The notes below the pieces were generated by a model. The model had not been told where the DNA came from, did not search any database, and worked only from the letters and a program-made list of their open reading frames with translations. From NCBI RefSeq assembly GCF_005047595.1, contig NZ_SUPL01000003.1:310001-374000 (forward strand): a stretch of DNA of 64,000 bases, in the 5' to 3' direction. Origin of the DNA: Pontimicrobium aquaticum (GTDB taxonomy: Bacteria > Bacteroidota > Bacteroidia > Flavobacteriales > Flavobacteriaceae). Below, one piece after another: positions 51,714 to 60,794 of the stretch. The position numbers and the translations under genes are program-made. Numbering within the stretch: position 1 is the stretch's first letter; every line of letters begins with the position of its first letter.

Positions 51714-52421
51714 TTAAAATTTAAATAATTGTTCTGAAAAAGATTTTGTTTGAAGGTTTTCAAAGCTCATATTTATGTCATTATTAGTCTTTATAATTTG
51801 TGTAATACTCGTAGTTTTTACAAAAAAACGATCCATAATTACTCCAAAATCTTCATTTTCATTTCCGGCTGTTTTGTGAAACTTCATGATAGAATTTAAT
51901 GAAAAGTCATCTTTTTCCTTAAAATCATCAAACCATTGCAAGCGTTCTTGTTTCATTTCAGCATTATATAATGAAGAGGACGACCAAATTTTGGGTTCTA
52001 AAGGCAAGTTACTAAAATGCTTTGTTGTTCCATCCCAAACCAATTCTTTAAATTCCATTTTAGAATTCCATTCAACGATAACCAAGGTAAAAGGTTCAAT
52101 ATCTTCTAAATTATAATCTTCAATAGCTTTATTTAAATTATCAGCAACCAGCAAGTCCTTTAAAACTATTCCTCTACTCAATCTATAAGACGCTTTACGT
52201 TCATGTGCTTTAAATCCGCCATTTAGCACACACAACACCCTTTGTTTGTTGCTTAGACCAATCCATGACCCTCCAGCAACCTCATCCTTAGGGTAAAGCA
52301 GTTTGATCTTATTAACTTGGTAAAACTTTGGAGGCAACGTAGTTCTGTTTGGTGCTTCGTCTCTATTTGAAGTGAGCACAAAATCGTTTAATCCTTTTGG
52401 AATAAGGGTTACTGTACACAT
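51714..52421 (-). CDS. NRDE-family protein (TANGO2-like)
   Basis: A 235-residue protein from the ATG at 52421, which yields MCTVTLIPKG. Removing Met would expose Cys2, as in N-terminal nucleophile hydrolases. A longer frame from 52469 would bury that Cys. The signature TSNRDEAPNRT contains NRDE, followed by VAGGSWIGLSNKQRVLCVLNGG, which is typical of the family. The eukaryotic member TANGO2 has a debated role in haem or lipid handling; the bacterial role is unknown. It is 10 bases upstream of the DUF6695-like gene and probably in the same operon. Confidence 0.88.
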   Translation of the reverse strand: MCTVTLIPKGLNDFVLTSNRDEAPNRTTLPPKFYQVNKIKLLYPKDEVAGGSWIGLSNKQRVLCVLNGGFKAHERKASYRLSRGIVLKDLLVADNLNKAIEDYNLEDIEPFTLVIVEWNSKMEFKELVWDGTTKHFSNLPLEPKIWSSSSLYNAEMKQERLQWFDDFKEKDDFSLNSIMKFHKTAGNENEDFGVIMDRFFVKTTSITQIIKTNNDINMSFENLQTKSFSEQLFKF

Positions 52422-52477
52422 GAATTTTAAAGTCTGTAAACCATTGAGCAACTTACAAAATATCACCAAAAAAATCG

Positions 52478-52485
52478 TAACTTTG
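52478..52485 (+). promoter_or_regulatory. -7 promoter box of pruA
   Basis: TAACTTTG matches TAnnTTTG and lies 37 bases before the pruA start codon. It is just upstream of the divergent NRDE gene start region (52421). Confidence 0.5.
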
Positions 52486-52522
52486 CAGTCATTTTTAATA
52501 ATTACAAAAAATAAAATATATT

Positions 52523-54151
52523 ATGGGAAAAGGTTTCTTTAACGTACCAATTGCAGTCAACGAACCTGTAAAAGGCTATGCTCCGGGATCTCCAGAACGC
52601 AACGCTGTTTTAAAAGCATACAAAGACATGTTTAACAGTAAAACGGATGTACCAATGTACATTAATGGTAAAGATGTAACAACTGGAAATACTAGAACGA
52701 TGTCTCCTCCTCATGACCACAAACATATTGTTGGTCAATACCATGTAGCAGAACAATCACATATAGAAGAAGCTATTGCTACTGCCTTAGAAGCAAGAAA
52801 AGCTTGGTCACAGATGCCTTGGGAACAGCGAGCAGGAATCTTTTTAAAAGCAGCTGAATTAATTGCTGGACCATACAGAGCAAAAATAAATGCTGCAACC
52901 ATGATTGCACAATCTAAAACAGTTCATCAAGCTGAAATTGATGCTGCTTGTGAGCTGATTGATTTTTTACGTTTCAATGTTCAGTTTATGACTGACATTT
53001 ACATGGAACAACCTGAAAGCACAAGTGATGCTTGGAATCGTATTGAATACAGACCACTTGAAGGTTTTACCTATGCAGTAACACCATTTAACTTTACTGC
53101 TATTGCTGGAAACCTTCCTGCGTGTATGGCATTAATGGGAAATGTAGTAATTTGGAAACCAAGTGACAGTCAAGTATATTCTGCTAAAATCATTATGGAT
53201 GTATTTAAGGAAGCTGGCGTTCCTGCAGGTGTGATTAACGTTGTGTTTGGTGATCCAGTAATGATTACTAATACTGTGATGTCTAGCCCAGATTTTTCAG
53301 GGTTACATTTTACAGGTTCAACATTTGTTTTTAAAGAACTTTGGAAACAAATAGGAAATAACATTCATAATTATAAAACCTACCCAAGAATTGTTGGTGA
53401 AACTGGTGGAAAAGATTTCATCGTTGCTCACAAAACAGCAAATGCCAAACAAGTAGCTACTGCTATTTCTAGAGGTGCTTTTGAGTTTCAAGGACAAAAA
53501 TGTAGTGCAGCTTCAAGAGCTTATATTCCAACAAACTTATGGGCTGATGTCAAGAACTATCTTTTAGAAGACATCAAGTCTTTTAAAATGGGATCTCCAG
53601 AAGATTTAAGCAACTTTATTACTGCTGTGATTCACGAAGGTTCTTTTGATAAATTAGCTAAATATATTGACCAAGCTAAAGCTGATAATGATGCTGAAAT
53701 TATTGCTGGTGGAAATTACGATAAAAGCAAAGGTTACTTTATTGAACCTACAGTTATTGTAACTAAAGATCCTAAATACACAACGATGTGTACTGAGTTA
53801 TTTGGTCCTGTAATTACGATTTATGTGTATGACGAGAATGACTACTCTGAAACCTTAAAACTTGTTGATGAAACTAGTGAGTATGCTTTAACTGGAGCCA
53901 TTTTAGCAACTGATAGATATGCAATAGTTGAGGCTACCAAAACACTTCAAAACAGTGCTGGTAACTTCTATATTAACGATAAACCAACAGGAGCAGTTGT
54001 AGGTCAGCAACCGTTTGGAGGCGCTAGAGCTTCAGGAACAAACGATAAAGCAGGTTCTGCACAAAATTTATTACGTTGGGTATCTCCAAGAATGATCAAG
54101 GAAACGTTTGTAACACCAACCGATTATAGATATCCTTTTTTAGGAGAATAA
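52523..54151 (+). CDS. pruA: L-glutamate gamma-semialdehyde dehydrogenase (1-pyrroline-5-carboxylate dehydrogenase)
   Basis: Oxidises glutamate semialdehyde to glutamate, the second step of proline catabolism. The 542-residue ALDH has the family-typical N-terminal extension (VNEPVKGYAPGSPER), the Asn region TPFNFTAIAGNLP, the base Glu in RIVGETGGKDF, and the catalytic Cys in FEFQGQKCSAASR. The C-terminal QQPFGGARASGTNDKAGS is diagnostic of P5C dehydrogenase over other ALDHs. Proline dehydrogenase (putA/prodh) is not in the window, so it is a stand-alone PruA. It ends at a strong terminator. Confidence 0.95.
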   Translation: MGKGFFNVPIAVNEPVKGYAPGSPERNAVLKAYKDMFNSKTDVPMYINGKDVTTGNTRTMSPPHDHKHIVGQYHVAEQSHIEEAIATALEARKAWSQMPWEQRAGIFLKAAELIAGPYRAKINAATMIAQSKTVHQAEIDAACELIDFLRFNVQFMTDIYMEQPESTSDAWNRIEYRPLEGFTYAVTPFNFTAIAGNLPACMALMGNVVIWKPSDSQVYSAKIIMDVFKEAGVPAGVINVVFGDPVMITNTVMSSPDFSGLHFTGSTFVFKELWKQIGNNIHNYKTYPRIVGETGGKDFIVAHKTANAKQVATAISRGAFEFQGQKCSAASRAYIPTNLWADVKNYLLEDIKSFKMGSPEDLSNFITAVIHEGSFDKLAKYIDQAKADNDAEIIAGGNYDKSKGYFIEPTVIVTKDPKYTTMCTELFGPVITIYVYDENDYSETLKLVDETSEYALTGAILATDRYAIVEATKTLQNSAGNFYINDKPTGAVVGQQPFGGARASGTNDKAGSAQNLLRWVSPRMIKETFVTPTDYRYPFLGE

Positions 54152-54165
54152 TAAATAACATCTAA

Positions 54166-54199
54166 GAAAAAAACCTGCAATTACATTGCAGGTTTTTTT
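54166..54199. terminator. Bidirectional terminator between pruA and rsmG
   Basis: ACCTGCAAT (54173-54181) and ATTGCAGGT (54185-54193) form a 9-bp stem. A tracts lie on the left and T tracts on the right, suited to both converging genes. Confidence 0.9.
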
Positions 54200-54208
54200 A
54201 CGCTTAAT

Positions 54209-54838
54209 CTAGCCTTTATATTTAATAGGTAAATACACTACTTTTTTGGTGTCGAAAAATTCTTCATTAAAATAATCGCTAAGGTTATATTGAGTTGCTT
54301 TAGGAAAATCTTGCAACTCTTCGGTTAGATCGCCTCCTTTTAAGTATAGAATCCCGTTTTTTAATTCATGCCTACTTTTTTTATTTACTTTGTTCTTTAC
54401 CCAATTAACAAAATTAGGCATTGCAGTAACTGCTCGACTCACAATAAAATCAAACGTTTCATTAATATCTTCAGCACGCTTATGAGATGTCCTTACGTTT
54501 GTTAAGCCTAAACTTTCGGCTACACCATTAACCACCTTTAATTTTTTATTAATACTATCAACTAAGTGAAAATCACAGTTTGGATATAATATTGCTAACG
54601 GAATTCCTGGAAAACCACCTCCTGTACCTACATCTAATATTGTTGTTCCGTCTTTAAAATCTATCACTTTTGCAATACCAAGAGAATGTAATACGTGGCG
54701 TAAATACAACTCATCAATATCTTTTCTAGAAATGACATTGATTTTTGAGTTCCAATTTGAATAAAGCTCAAAAAGCTGACTAAATTTTTCTTTCTGAACA
54801 TCAGAAAGTTGAGGAAAATATTTTTGTATTAATTTCAT
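54209..54838 (-). CDS. rsmG: 16S rRNA (guanine-N7) methyltransferase RsmG
   Basis: Methylates N7 of the guanine equivalent to E. coli G527 of 16S rRNA. The 209-residue protein has NSKINVISRKDIDELYLRHVLHSLGI, the SAM motif LDVGTGGGFPGIPLAILYP, FHLVDSINKKLKVV and DFIVSRAVTAMPNFVNW, which together are diagnostic. Length is normal. Monocistronic, convergent with pruA and divergent from the desaturase gene. Family and reaction are well established; the target base is inferred from homology. Confidence 0.96.
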   Translation of the reverse strand: MKLIQKYFPQLSDVQKEKFSQLFELYSNWNSKINVISRKDIDELYLRHVLHSLGIAKVIDFKDGTTILDVGTGGGFPGIPLAILYPNCDFHLVDSINKKLKVVNGVAESLGLTNVRTSHKRAEDINETFDFIVSRAVTAMPNFVNWVKNKVNKKSRHELKNGILYLKGGDLTEELQDFPKATQYNLSDYFNEEFFDTKKVVYLPIKYKG

Positions 54839-54918
54839 TAAATACTATTTTTAAGGCAAAATTAATTATTTAAGAGAATAATAACTCTTTTGTAAAAGAT
54901 TATCGTTTTAATAATTAA

Positions 54919-54926
54919 TATATTTG
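54919..54926 (+). promoter_or_regulatory. -7 promoter box of the desaturase gene
   Basis: TATATTTG matches TAnnTTTG, 28 bases before the first ATG. TTTG at 54889-54892 is a possible -33 element, but its spacing (26 bases) is long. Confidence 0.45.
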
Positions 54927-54953
54927 CAGCTTATTATATAAAAACGACTAATA

Positions 54954-56078
54954 ATGCGTTATTATATGGATAATAAAACACACATGAATAAACAAGCACT
55001 TACTTTCTCAAGAACTGACTCAGCCAAATTTTTCAGAACTTTAAACAAGCGAGTAAATAACTATTTTAAAGAGAACAACATTAAAAAAACAGGTAACTGG
55101 AAGCTTTATATTAAAGCCATTGTAATGTTTACTTTGCTCTTAGGCCCTTTAGTACTTCTTTTAACTGTTACCTTACCTACTTGGGCACAAATTTTATGCA
55201 TGATTACCATAGGTATTGGTATGGCAGGCGTTGGTATGAATGTGATGCACGATGCAAATCATGGATCATTTTCTAGCAAAAAATGGGTTAACAAATTAAT
55301 GGGAAGTAGCATACATATACTTGCTGGTAATGATTATAATTGGAAAGTTCAGCATAATGTATTACACCATACTTATACAAATATTCAAGGACACGACGAG
55401 GATATTGATGCAGGTAGAATTATTCGTTTCTCAAAGCATTCAAAATGGTTAAAAATTCATAAGTACCAAAAATATTACGCTTTCTTTTTGTATGGATTGT
55501 TAACTGTTAATTGGGCAATCACTACAGACTTCAAACAAACTTACCAATACTTAAAAAGAAAATTATCGTATGGTAAAATGCCACATCCAGCAACGCAATG
55601 GACCAAGCTAATTATTGGCAAAATATTGTATTATACTATTTGGGTTGTTTTACCATTATCATTAGGATATACTTGGTATCAGGTACTAATAGGGTTCTTA
55701 ATAATGCATTATACTGCTGGAATTATTTTAAGTGTTATTTTCCAATTGGCTCATGTTATGCCAAATACCGAAATGCCTTTACCTGATGAAGAAGGAAATA
55801 TGAAAAATACTTGGGCAGTTCACCAATTATTCACAACTTCTAATTTTTCTCCTAAGAGTTGGTTAGTCGAATTTTATACAGGTGGACTAAACAGGCAAGT
55901 TGAGCATCATTTATTTTCGCATATTAGTCATATTCACTATAAAAACATTGCAAAAATTGTTAAACAAACTGCTAATGAATGTAGTTTACCTTATAATGAA
56001 TATAATACCATATGGAAAGCTATTGCAGAACACTATAGACAGTTAAAAGTGTTAGGTCAAAAGCCTGCATTAGCTTAG
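54954..56078 (+). CDS. Membrane fatty acid / acyl-CoA desaturase
   Basis: An integral membrane di-iron desaturase of 374 residues. The His boxes are HDANHGS, HNVLHHTYTN and QVEHHLFSHISHIHY, the third with Gln as in front-end/acyl-lipid type desaturases. Hydrophobic helices lie around 48-80 and 190-260. The start is uncertain: ATGs at 54954, 54966 and 54984 are all in frame, and the last (NKQALTFSRTDSAKFFRTLN) begins where family similarity begins. It should introduce a double bond into membrane acyl chains; position and substrate are unknown. Confidence 0.9.
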   Translation: MRYYMDNKTHMNKQALTFSRTDSAKFFRTLNKRVNNYFKENNIKKTGNWKLYIKAIVMFTLLLGPLVLLLTVTLPTWAQILCMITIGIGMAGVGMNVMHDANHGSFSSKKWVNKLMGSSIHILAGNDYNWKVQHNVLHHTYTNIQGHDEDIDAGRIIRFSKHSKWLKIHKYQKYYAFFLYGLLTVNWAITTDFKQTYQYLKRKLSYGKMPHPATQWTKLIIGKILYYTIWVVLPLSLGYTWYQVLIGFLIMHYTAGIILSVIFQLAHVMPNTEMPLPDEEGNMKNTWAVHQLFTTSNFSPKSWLVEFYTGGLNRQVEHHLFSHISHIHYKNIAKIVKQTANECSLPYNEYNTIWKAIAEHYRQLKVLGQKPALA

Positions 56079-56110
56079 TTCTTTTTTACACTATTTAACA
56101 ATACATAATA

Positions 56111-57295
56111 ATGAGCCTACTTTCCGAGAGAGTATTAAAAATGTCCACTTCTGCTACTTTAGCCATGGCTGCTAAAGCAAGAGAATTAAAAGCTGAAGGA
56201 AAAGATATTATTAGCTTAAGTTTAGGTGAACCAGATTTTAATACACCAGACTTTATTAAGGATGCTGCTATAAAAGCTATTAACGACAACTACAACTCCT
56301 ACACTCCTGTGGATGGGTATGTAGAACTAAAAGAAGCCATCATTACAAAGTTTAAACGCGATAATAACCTTACTTATACCTTACCTCAAATTGTTGTTTC
56401 TACAGGTGCTAAACAATGTTTAGCTAACATAGCTGCAACAATGATTAATCCTGGTGACGAAGTAATTTTACCTTGTCCTTATTGGGTAAGTTACAACGAT
56501 ATTGTAAAGCTGAATGAAGGTGTTCCTGTAGAAGTAAAAACCACTATTGAAAATGATTTTAAAATGACTGCTAGCCAGCTTGAAGCAGCCATTACACCAA
56601 AAACGAAAATGCTTTGGTACAGTTCTCCATGCAACCCTAGTGGCTCTGTATATAGCGAACAAGAGTTAAGAGATTTAGCAGACGTACTACAGAAGCATCC
56701 AAATATTTATGTTGTTTCAGATGAAATTTATGAACACATTAATTTTGGAGAAGGACATGCAAGTATGGCGCAGTTTGAAGATATGTACAATAGAACCATA
56801 ACTGTAAATGGTGTTTCTAAAGCATTTGCTATGACTGGTTGGAGAATTGGCTTTATTGGCGCGCCTACCGAAATTGCTAGAGCTTGCAATAAAATGCAAG
56901 GGCAAGTTACTAGTGGTGCTAATTGTATTGCTCAACGTGCTGTAATTACAGCTATGGAAGCAGATCCAAGTACCATAAAATATATGGTAGATGAGTTTAA
57001 AGTACGTCGCGATTTAGTACTTAATCTTCTAAAAGACATTGAAGGCTTTAAAACCAATACACCAGAAGGCGCTTTTTACGTTTTACCAGATATTTCAAGT
57101 TATTTTGGAAAAACATTACGCGGTAAAACCATTAACAATGCTACCGATTTCTCTTTATATTTATTAGAAGAAACACTTGTTGCCACTGTTACAGGTGAAG
57201 CCTTTGGCAACGCAAATACTATTAGAATATCCTATGCGGCCTCACAAGAAGAATTAATTGAAGCGATAAAGCGAATAAAGGAAGCTGTAAGTTAA
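56111..57295 (+). CDS. PLP-dependent aminotransferase, aspartate aminotransferase type
   Basis: A class I/II (fold type I) aminotransferase of 394 residues. It has SLSLGEPDFNTPDF and YTPVDGYVELKEAI, the PLP Asp/Tyr region YVVSDEIYEHI, the Schiff-base Lys in TVNGVSKAFAMTGWRIGF and the C-terminal Arg in ANTIRISYAAS. The closest named group is AspB-like aspartate aminotransferase Ib. Substrate preference is not certain. It is 32 bases after the desaturase stop and may share its promoter; its own terminator follows. Confidence 0.92.
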   Translation: MSLLSERVLKMSTSATLAMAAKARELKAEGKDIISLSLGEPDFNTPDFIKDAAIKAINDNYNSYTPVDGYVELKEAIITKFKRDNNLTYTLPQIVVSTGAKQCLANIAATMINPGDEVILPCPYWVSYNDIVKLNEGVPVEVKTTIENDFKMTASQLEAAITPKTKMLWYSSPCNPSGSVYSEQELRDLADVLQKHPNIYVVSDEIYEHINFGEGHASMAQFEDMYNRTITVNGVSKAFAMTGWRIGFIGAPTEIARACNKMQGQVTSGANCIAQRAVITAMEADPSTIKYMVDEFKVRRDLVLNLLKDIEGFKTNTPEGAFYVLPDISSYFGKTLRGKTINNATDFSLYLLEETLVATVTGEAFGNANTIRISYAASQEELIEAIKRIKEAVS

Positions 57296-57322
57296 ATATT
57301 TATTTTACTCTTCAAAAATAAA

Positions 57323-57350
57323 AAGCCACATACTTATAAAGATGTGGCTT
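57323..57350 (+). terminator. Terminator after the aminotransferase gene
   Basis: AAGCCACAT (57323-57331) and ATGTGGCTT (57342-57350) form a 9-bp stem, followed by a short T run (CTTAG). The upstream A tract allows use from the other side too. Confidence 0.75.
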
Positions 57351-57414
57351 CTTAGCATAACCAACCAAGGTTACTAAACTAACTAAATTAAAATTTATGT
57401 TGATGTTGTGATTC

Positions 57415-57672
57415 TTAACTAAAAACGACAACCATTGCAATTACAAATACCGACAGTTTTAAAATTGCATCAACACCAGAAGTGTATTGGTATTGAAAAC
57501 TTTTAATGCGTTGCTTTACTCCAAATACTGATTTTGGGTTTGATTGAAAGAAATTATTCTTTATTTCTTCTTTATAAGCCGAACTCAAAATACCTTCGTT
57601 ATTAAATACAAAAGGTTCTCTTTTTTGTCTGGGTAATGGTTCAAATTCTTGATGTGATAATACTAATTCCAT
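57415..57672 (-). CDS. Small protein with C-terminal membrane helix, unknown
   Basis: An 85-residue frame. The N-terminal soluble part has PLPRQKREPFVFNNEGIL and a basic region VFGVKQRIKSFQYQ. The last roughly 18 residues are hydrophobic (LKLSVFVIAMVVVF) and end the protein, so it resembles a tail-anchored small membrane protein. It is placed between the aminotransferase terminator and trkH. No family was recognised. Confidence 0.5.
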   Translation of the reverse strand: MELVLSHQEFEPLPRQKREPFVFNNEGILSSAYKEEIKNNFFQSNPKSVFGVKQRIKSFQYQYTSGVDAILKLSVFVIAMVVVFS

Positions 57673-57765
57673 GATTTGATTTTTTTTGATTGATTTACAT
57701 ATATATGACGATAATCAAATAATATTGTTACAAATTATTTTCTGAATTTTATTAAAAACGAATAT

Positions 57766-57795
57766 GAAAAACTCTGAAAAACTCTGAAAAACATT
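57766..57795. repeat. Short tandem repeat of GAAAAACTCT
   Basis: Two perfect 10-base units GAAAAACTCT (57766-57785) are followed by a third, degenerate one (GAAAAACATT). They lie in the 164-base gap between trkH and the small membrane protein. No function is visible. Confidence 0.5.
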
Positions 57796-57836
57796 GTAAA
57801 TATTGAGAAAAACAAACCTTATAAAAAATTTAAAAA

Positions 57837-59330
57837 CTATCTATTCCTCCAGAAAAAAGGTGTTAACAGGATCAATACCGTAAATAATTCTAAACGACCA
57901 ATAAGCATTAAAAAGGACGCCCACCATTTACCAATAGCTGGCATATCGTAAAAGTTATTTACTGGTCCAAAATCGCCCAATGCTGGGCCTACATTTCCTA
58001 AACTTGATGCAGCTACACCTATGGCAGATTTAAAATCAAGTCCTAACATAGAAAACACTAATGCACCTATTATAAACGATAACATATACAGTATAAAAAA
58101 AGCCAATATGTTAAATACAATTTTTTCATTAATTGACTTCTTATTATAGCGCACAGGAAGAATGGCATTAGGATGAAGCGTACGTTTAAATTCTATAAAT
58201 CCATTACGTATCATCAATAAATGGCGTACTACTTTTACACCTCCTGATGTACTTCCAGCAGAACCACCTAAAAACATCAGTCCGAAAAAGAAAACAGTTA
58301 AAAATGGCGTCCAAAGTGTAAAATCGGCAGTAACAAAACCTGTAGTTGTTACTATTGCTAACACCTGGAATAATGCATGCCTTAAAGCACTCTCTGCTTC
58401 TCCCCAAACCATTGGATGTGTAATTGAAGATAATGTTAAATCGGCTCTAAAATAAATAATTAAAGAAGCTACAACAGTAAAAATGAAAATAAACCGGAAG
58501 TACAATTTAAACTCTTCGTCTTGTATAATTTTTTGAACTCGTCCTTTAAACGCAAAGTAACTAAGTACAAAGTTAGTACCAGCCAAAAACATAAATAAAA
58601 TGACAATGTATTGTATTACTGGTTCATTATTCCAATACGCTAAACTTGCATTTTTTGTAGAAAAACCTCCTGTTGATAATGTACACATGGAATGATTAAT
58701 AGCATCAAAAAAGGTCATTCCGGCTACCTGAAGCAAAATAGTTTCGGCTGCTGTATAACCAAAATAAATAAGCCATAAACGTTTTGCGGTATCTGTTATT
58801 CTTGGATGCAATTTGTCGGCACTTGGCCCAGGAGCTTCAGCAGCAAACAACTGCATACCTCCTATTCCTAATAAAGGGAGAATTGCAATAGCCAAAACAA
58901 TAATTCCCATACCACCAATCCAATGGGTTAAGCTTCTCCAAAACAAAATACCCTCAGGCAAGGATTCTATATCATTTAAAATTGTTGAACCTGTAGTAGT
59001 ATAACCAGAAATCGTTTCGAAAAAAGCATTAGTAAAACTAGGAATAGAGTCGGTTAACACGTATGGTAAGGTTCCTGAAAGTGCCATAATAATCCACCCA
59101 AAAGTAACAACAATGTAGCCTTCGCGTTTGCTCATTTCTTTTTCATGATTCTTTGTAATAATCATAAAAATAAGCCCAATGACTATTACTGAAATTCCTG
59201 AAAGTGTAATATTAAAAGTAGCATTGTCGTTGTAAGCATAACTCATTAAAGCTGCCAATAGCATAAAACCGCCATTAAACAATAATAGCAATCCAAAAAA
59301 ATGAAAAATTATTTTGTAATTGAGTTTCAT
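57837..59330 (-). CDS. trkH: Potassium uptake protein TrkH
   Basis: The K+-translocating membrane subunit of the Trk system. The 497-residue protein has around ten to twelve helices. Selectivity-filter-type segments include the TTTGSTIL-like loop (SGYTTTGSTILNDIE), CTLSTGGFSTKN, TTTGFVTADF and LGNVGPALGDFGP, the four-repeat filter arrangement of TrkH. It starts 3 bases after trkA stops. In a marine bacterium this system retains K+ while Nqr expels Na+. Confidence 0.93.
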   Translation of the reverse strand: MKLNYKIIFHFFGLLLLFNGGFMLLAALMSYAYNDNATFNITLSGISVIVIGLIFMIITKNHEKEMSKREGYIVVTFGWIIMALSGTLPYVLTDSIPSFTNAFFETISGYTTTGSTILNDIESLPEGILFWRSLTHWIGGMGIIVLAIAILPLLGIGGMQLFAAEAPGPSADKLHPRITDTAKRLWLIYFGYTAAETILLQVAGMTFFDAINHSMCTLSTGGFSTKNASLAYWNNEPVIQYIVILFMFLAGTNFVLSYFAFKGRVQKIIQDEEFKLYFRFIFIFTVVASLIIYFRADLTLSSITHPMVWGEAESALRHALFQVLAIVTTTGFVTADFTLWTPFLTVFFFGLMFLGGSAGSTSGGVKVVRHLLMIRNGFIEFKRTLHPNAILPVRYNKKSINEKIVFNILAFFILYMLSFIIGALVFSMLGLDFKSAIGVAASSLGNVGPALGDFGPVNNFYDMPAIGKWWASFLMLIGRLELFTVLILLTPFFWRNR

Positions 59331-59333
59331 TAA

Positions 59334-60683
59334 TTAATAGAAAAAACTTTCCACTTTTTTAATTGATTGGAGTAAAGAGCATACCACCACTCTATCGCCT
59401 GCTTCTACCTTAAAGCCTCCTAGTACAATCTTTCCTTCTCCATTTCTAATAACACCTGCTATTATTGCCGAACGCGGAAATTTAATATCTCTTATAAGTT
59501 TGTTACAAATTTTTGATTCAGGCTTTACAATAAACTCTAATAATTCGGCATCCATATTATTAAGCTTCGTCATAGCTACAACTTCGCCTTTACGTATATA
59601 CCTGAAAATATTATTAGCTGCTAAAAGCTTTTTATTTATGAGCGTGTCTATACCTATTGATTGTGACAACTGAAAGTAATCCATATTTTCAACCAAAGCA
59701 ATTGTTTTTTTAACACCTCTAGATTTGGCCACTAAACAAGACATAATATTAGTTTCGGAATTTCCTGTCACCGAAATAAAGGCATCCATATCTTGGATGT
59801 TTTCTTCCTCTAAAAGTTCTGTATTTCTTCCGTCTCCATGAATAATTAACGCTTTTGGTAATTCATCGGCTAAATCGAAGGCTGTTCTCTTATCGTTTTC
59901 AATAAGCTTTACATTAATTTTTTTAGCACACAAATCCTTGGTTGTTTTAAGCCCAATTTTACTTCCTCCTAAAATCATGATGTTTTTAACATCGGTTTTA
60001 ACCTTTCCTGACAGTTTAAATAATTCCTTATCTCCTTCTTTACACGTAATAAATACTACTTTGTCTCCTTCTTTAAATAATGTATCTCCTCTTGGAATAA
60101 TAGTAAATTGTGTTCCATATCGCTGAATAGCTATTGGTGTAAAATGTAATTCAGACAAAGCCTCAGCTGCTTCTTTTACAGTTTTATCTACAAACGCTGC
60201 TGTACGTGACAGTCTTAAACTTAGCATTGTTAAAGCACCTCCTTCAAACTCATAACTATCATTAAAAGCATATTGGTTTAGTAATAATTCAATTTCGGCT
60301 GCGGCTAATGCCTCAGGTGAAATTAACTCATCAATACCAAACTTTGTAAAACCAACCTCATCTTTAAAATCCATAAACTCTGTATTAGAAATTCGAGATA
60401 TGGTTTTTTTTGCGCCTAATTGTTTAGCCAAAACACTAGCTGTAATGTTGGTGGTTTCAGAAGAAGTTACTGCAATAAACAAATCGGCATTGTCAACTCT
60501 ACACTCTCTTAAAATAGCAATAGAGGTCGCATCGCCTTTAACAACCTTAATATCTAAATGCGTGTCTGCATAAACAAGGCTTTCTTTTTTTGAGTCTATT
60601 AATGTAATCTCCTGTGATTCGTAAGATAAAAGTTTCGCTAAATGAAACCCAACTTCGCCTGCTCCTGCAATAATAATCTTCAT
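59334..60683 (-). CDS. trkA: Trk system potassium uptake protein TrkA
   Basis: The peripheral regulatory subunit of Trk, binding NAD(H)/ATP. The 449-residue protein has two RCK domains. The first Rossmann motif is GAGEVGFHLAKLLS (7-20). TrkA_C follows with RTAAFVDKTVKEAAEAL. The second is ILGGSKIGLKTTKDL, then HGDGRNTELLEEENI and a second TrkA_C with GVIRNGEGKIVLGG. The full two-repeat length is typical of TrkA rather than single-repeat KtrA. It is the first gene of the trkA-trkH operon. Confidence 0.95.
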   Translation of the reverse strand: MKIIIAGAGEVGFHLAKLLSYESQEITLIDSKKESLVYADTHLDIKVVKGDATSIAILRECRVDNADLFIAVTSSETTNITASVLAKQLGAKKTISRISNTEFMDFKDEVGFTKFGIDELISPEALAAAEIELLLNQYAFNDSYEFEGGALTMLSLRLSRTAAFVDKTVKEAAEALSELHFTPIAIQRYGTQFTIIPRGDTLFKEGDKVVFITCKEGDKELFKLSGKVKTDVKNIMILGGSKIGLKTTKDLCAKKINVKLIENDKRTAFDLADELPKALIIHGDGRNTELLEEENIQDMDAFISVTGNSETNIMSCLVAKSRGVKKTIALVENMDYFQLSQSIGIDTLINKKLLAANNIFRYIRKGEVVAMTKLNNMDAELLEFIVKPESKICNKLIRDIKFPRSAIIAGVIRNGEGKIVLGGFKVEAGDRVVVCSLLQSIKKVESFFY

Positions 60684-60794
60684 CTGATGTCTTAAATGTA
60701 AAGATGAAGCAAATATAATTTATTTTTAGGGATTTGTATGTGAATTGTATTTCTTTGCAATAAATAATAGATTTAGTAACTCATGTAATTATTT

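Noticed and set aside
52421-52469. The longer start for the NRDE protein
   Set aside because: Family members need Cys at position 2; the shorter start gives MCT and the longer one does not.
57766-57795. The GAAAAACTCT units as a CRISPR or regulatory array
   Set aside because: Only two exact 10-base units and no spacers; they resemble replication slippage in AT-rich DNA.
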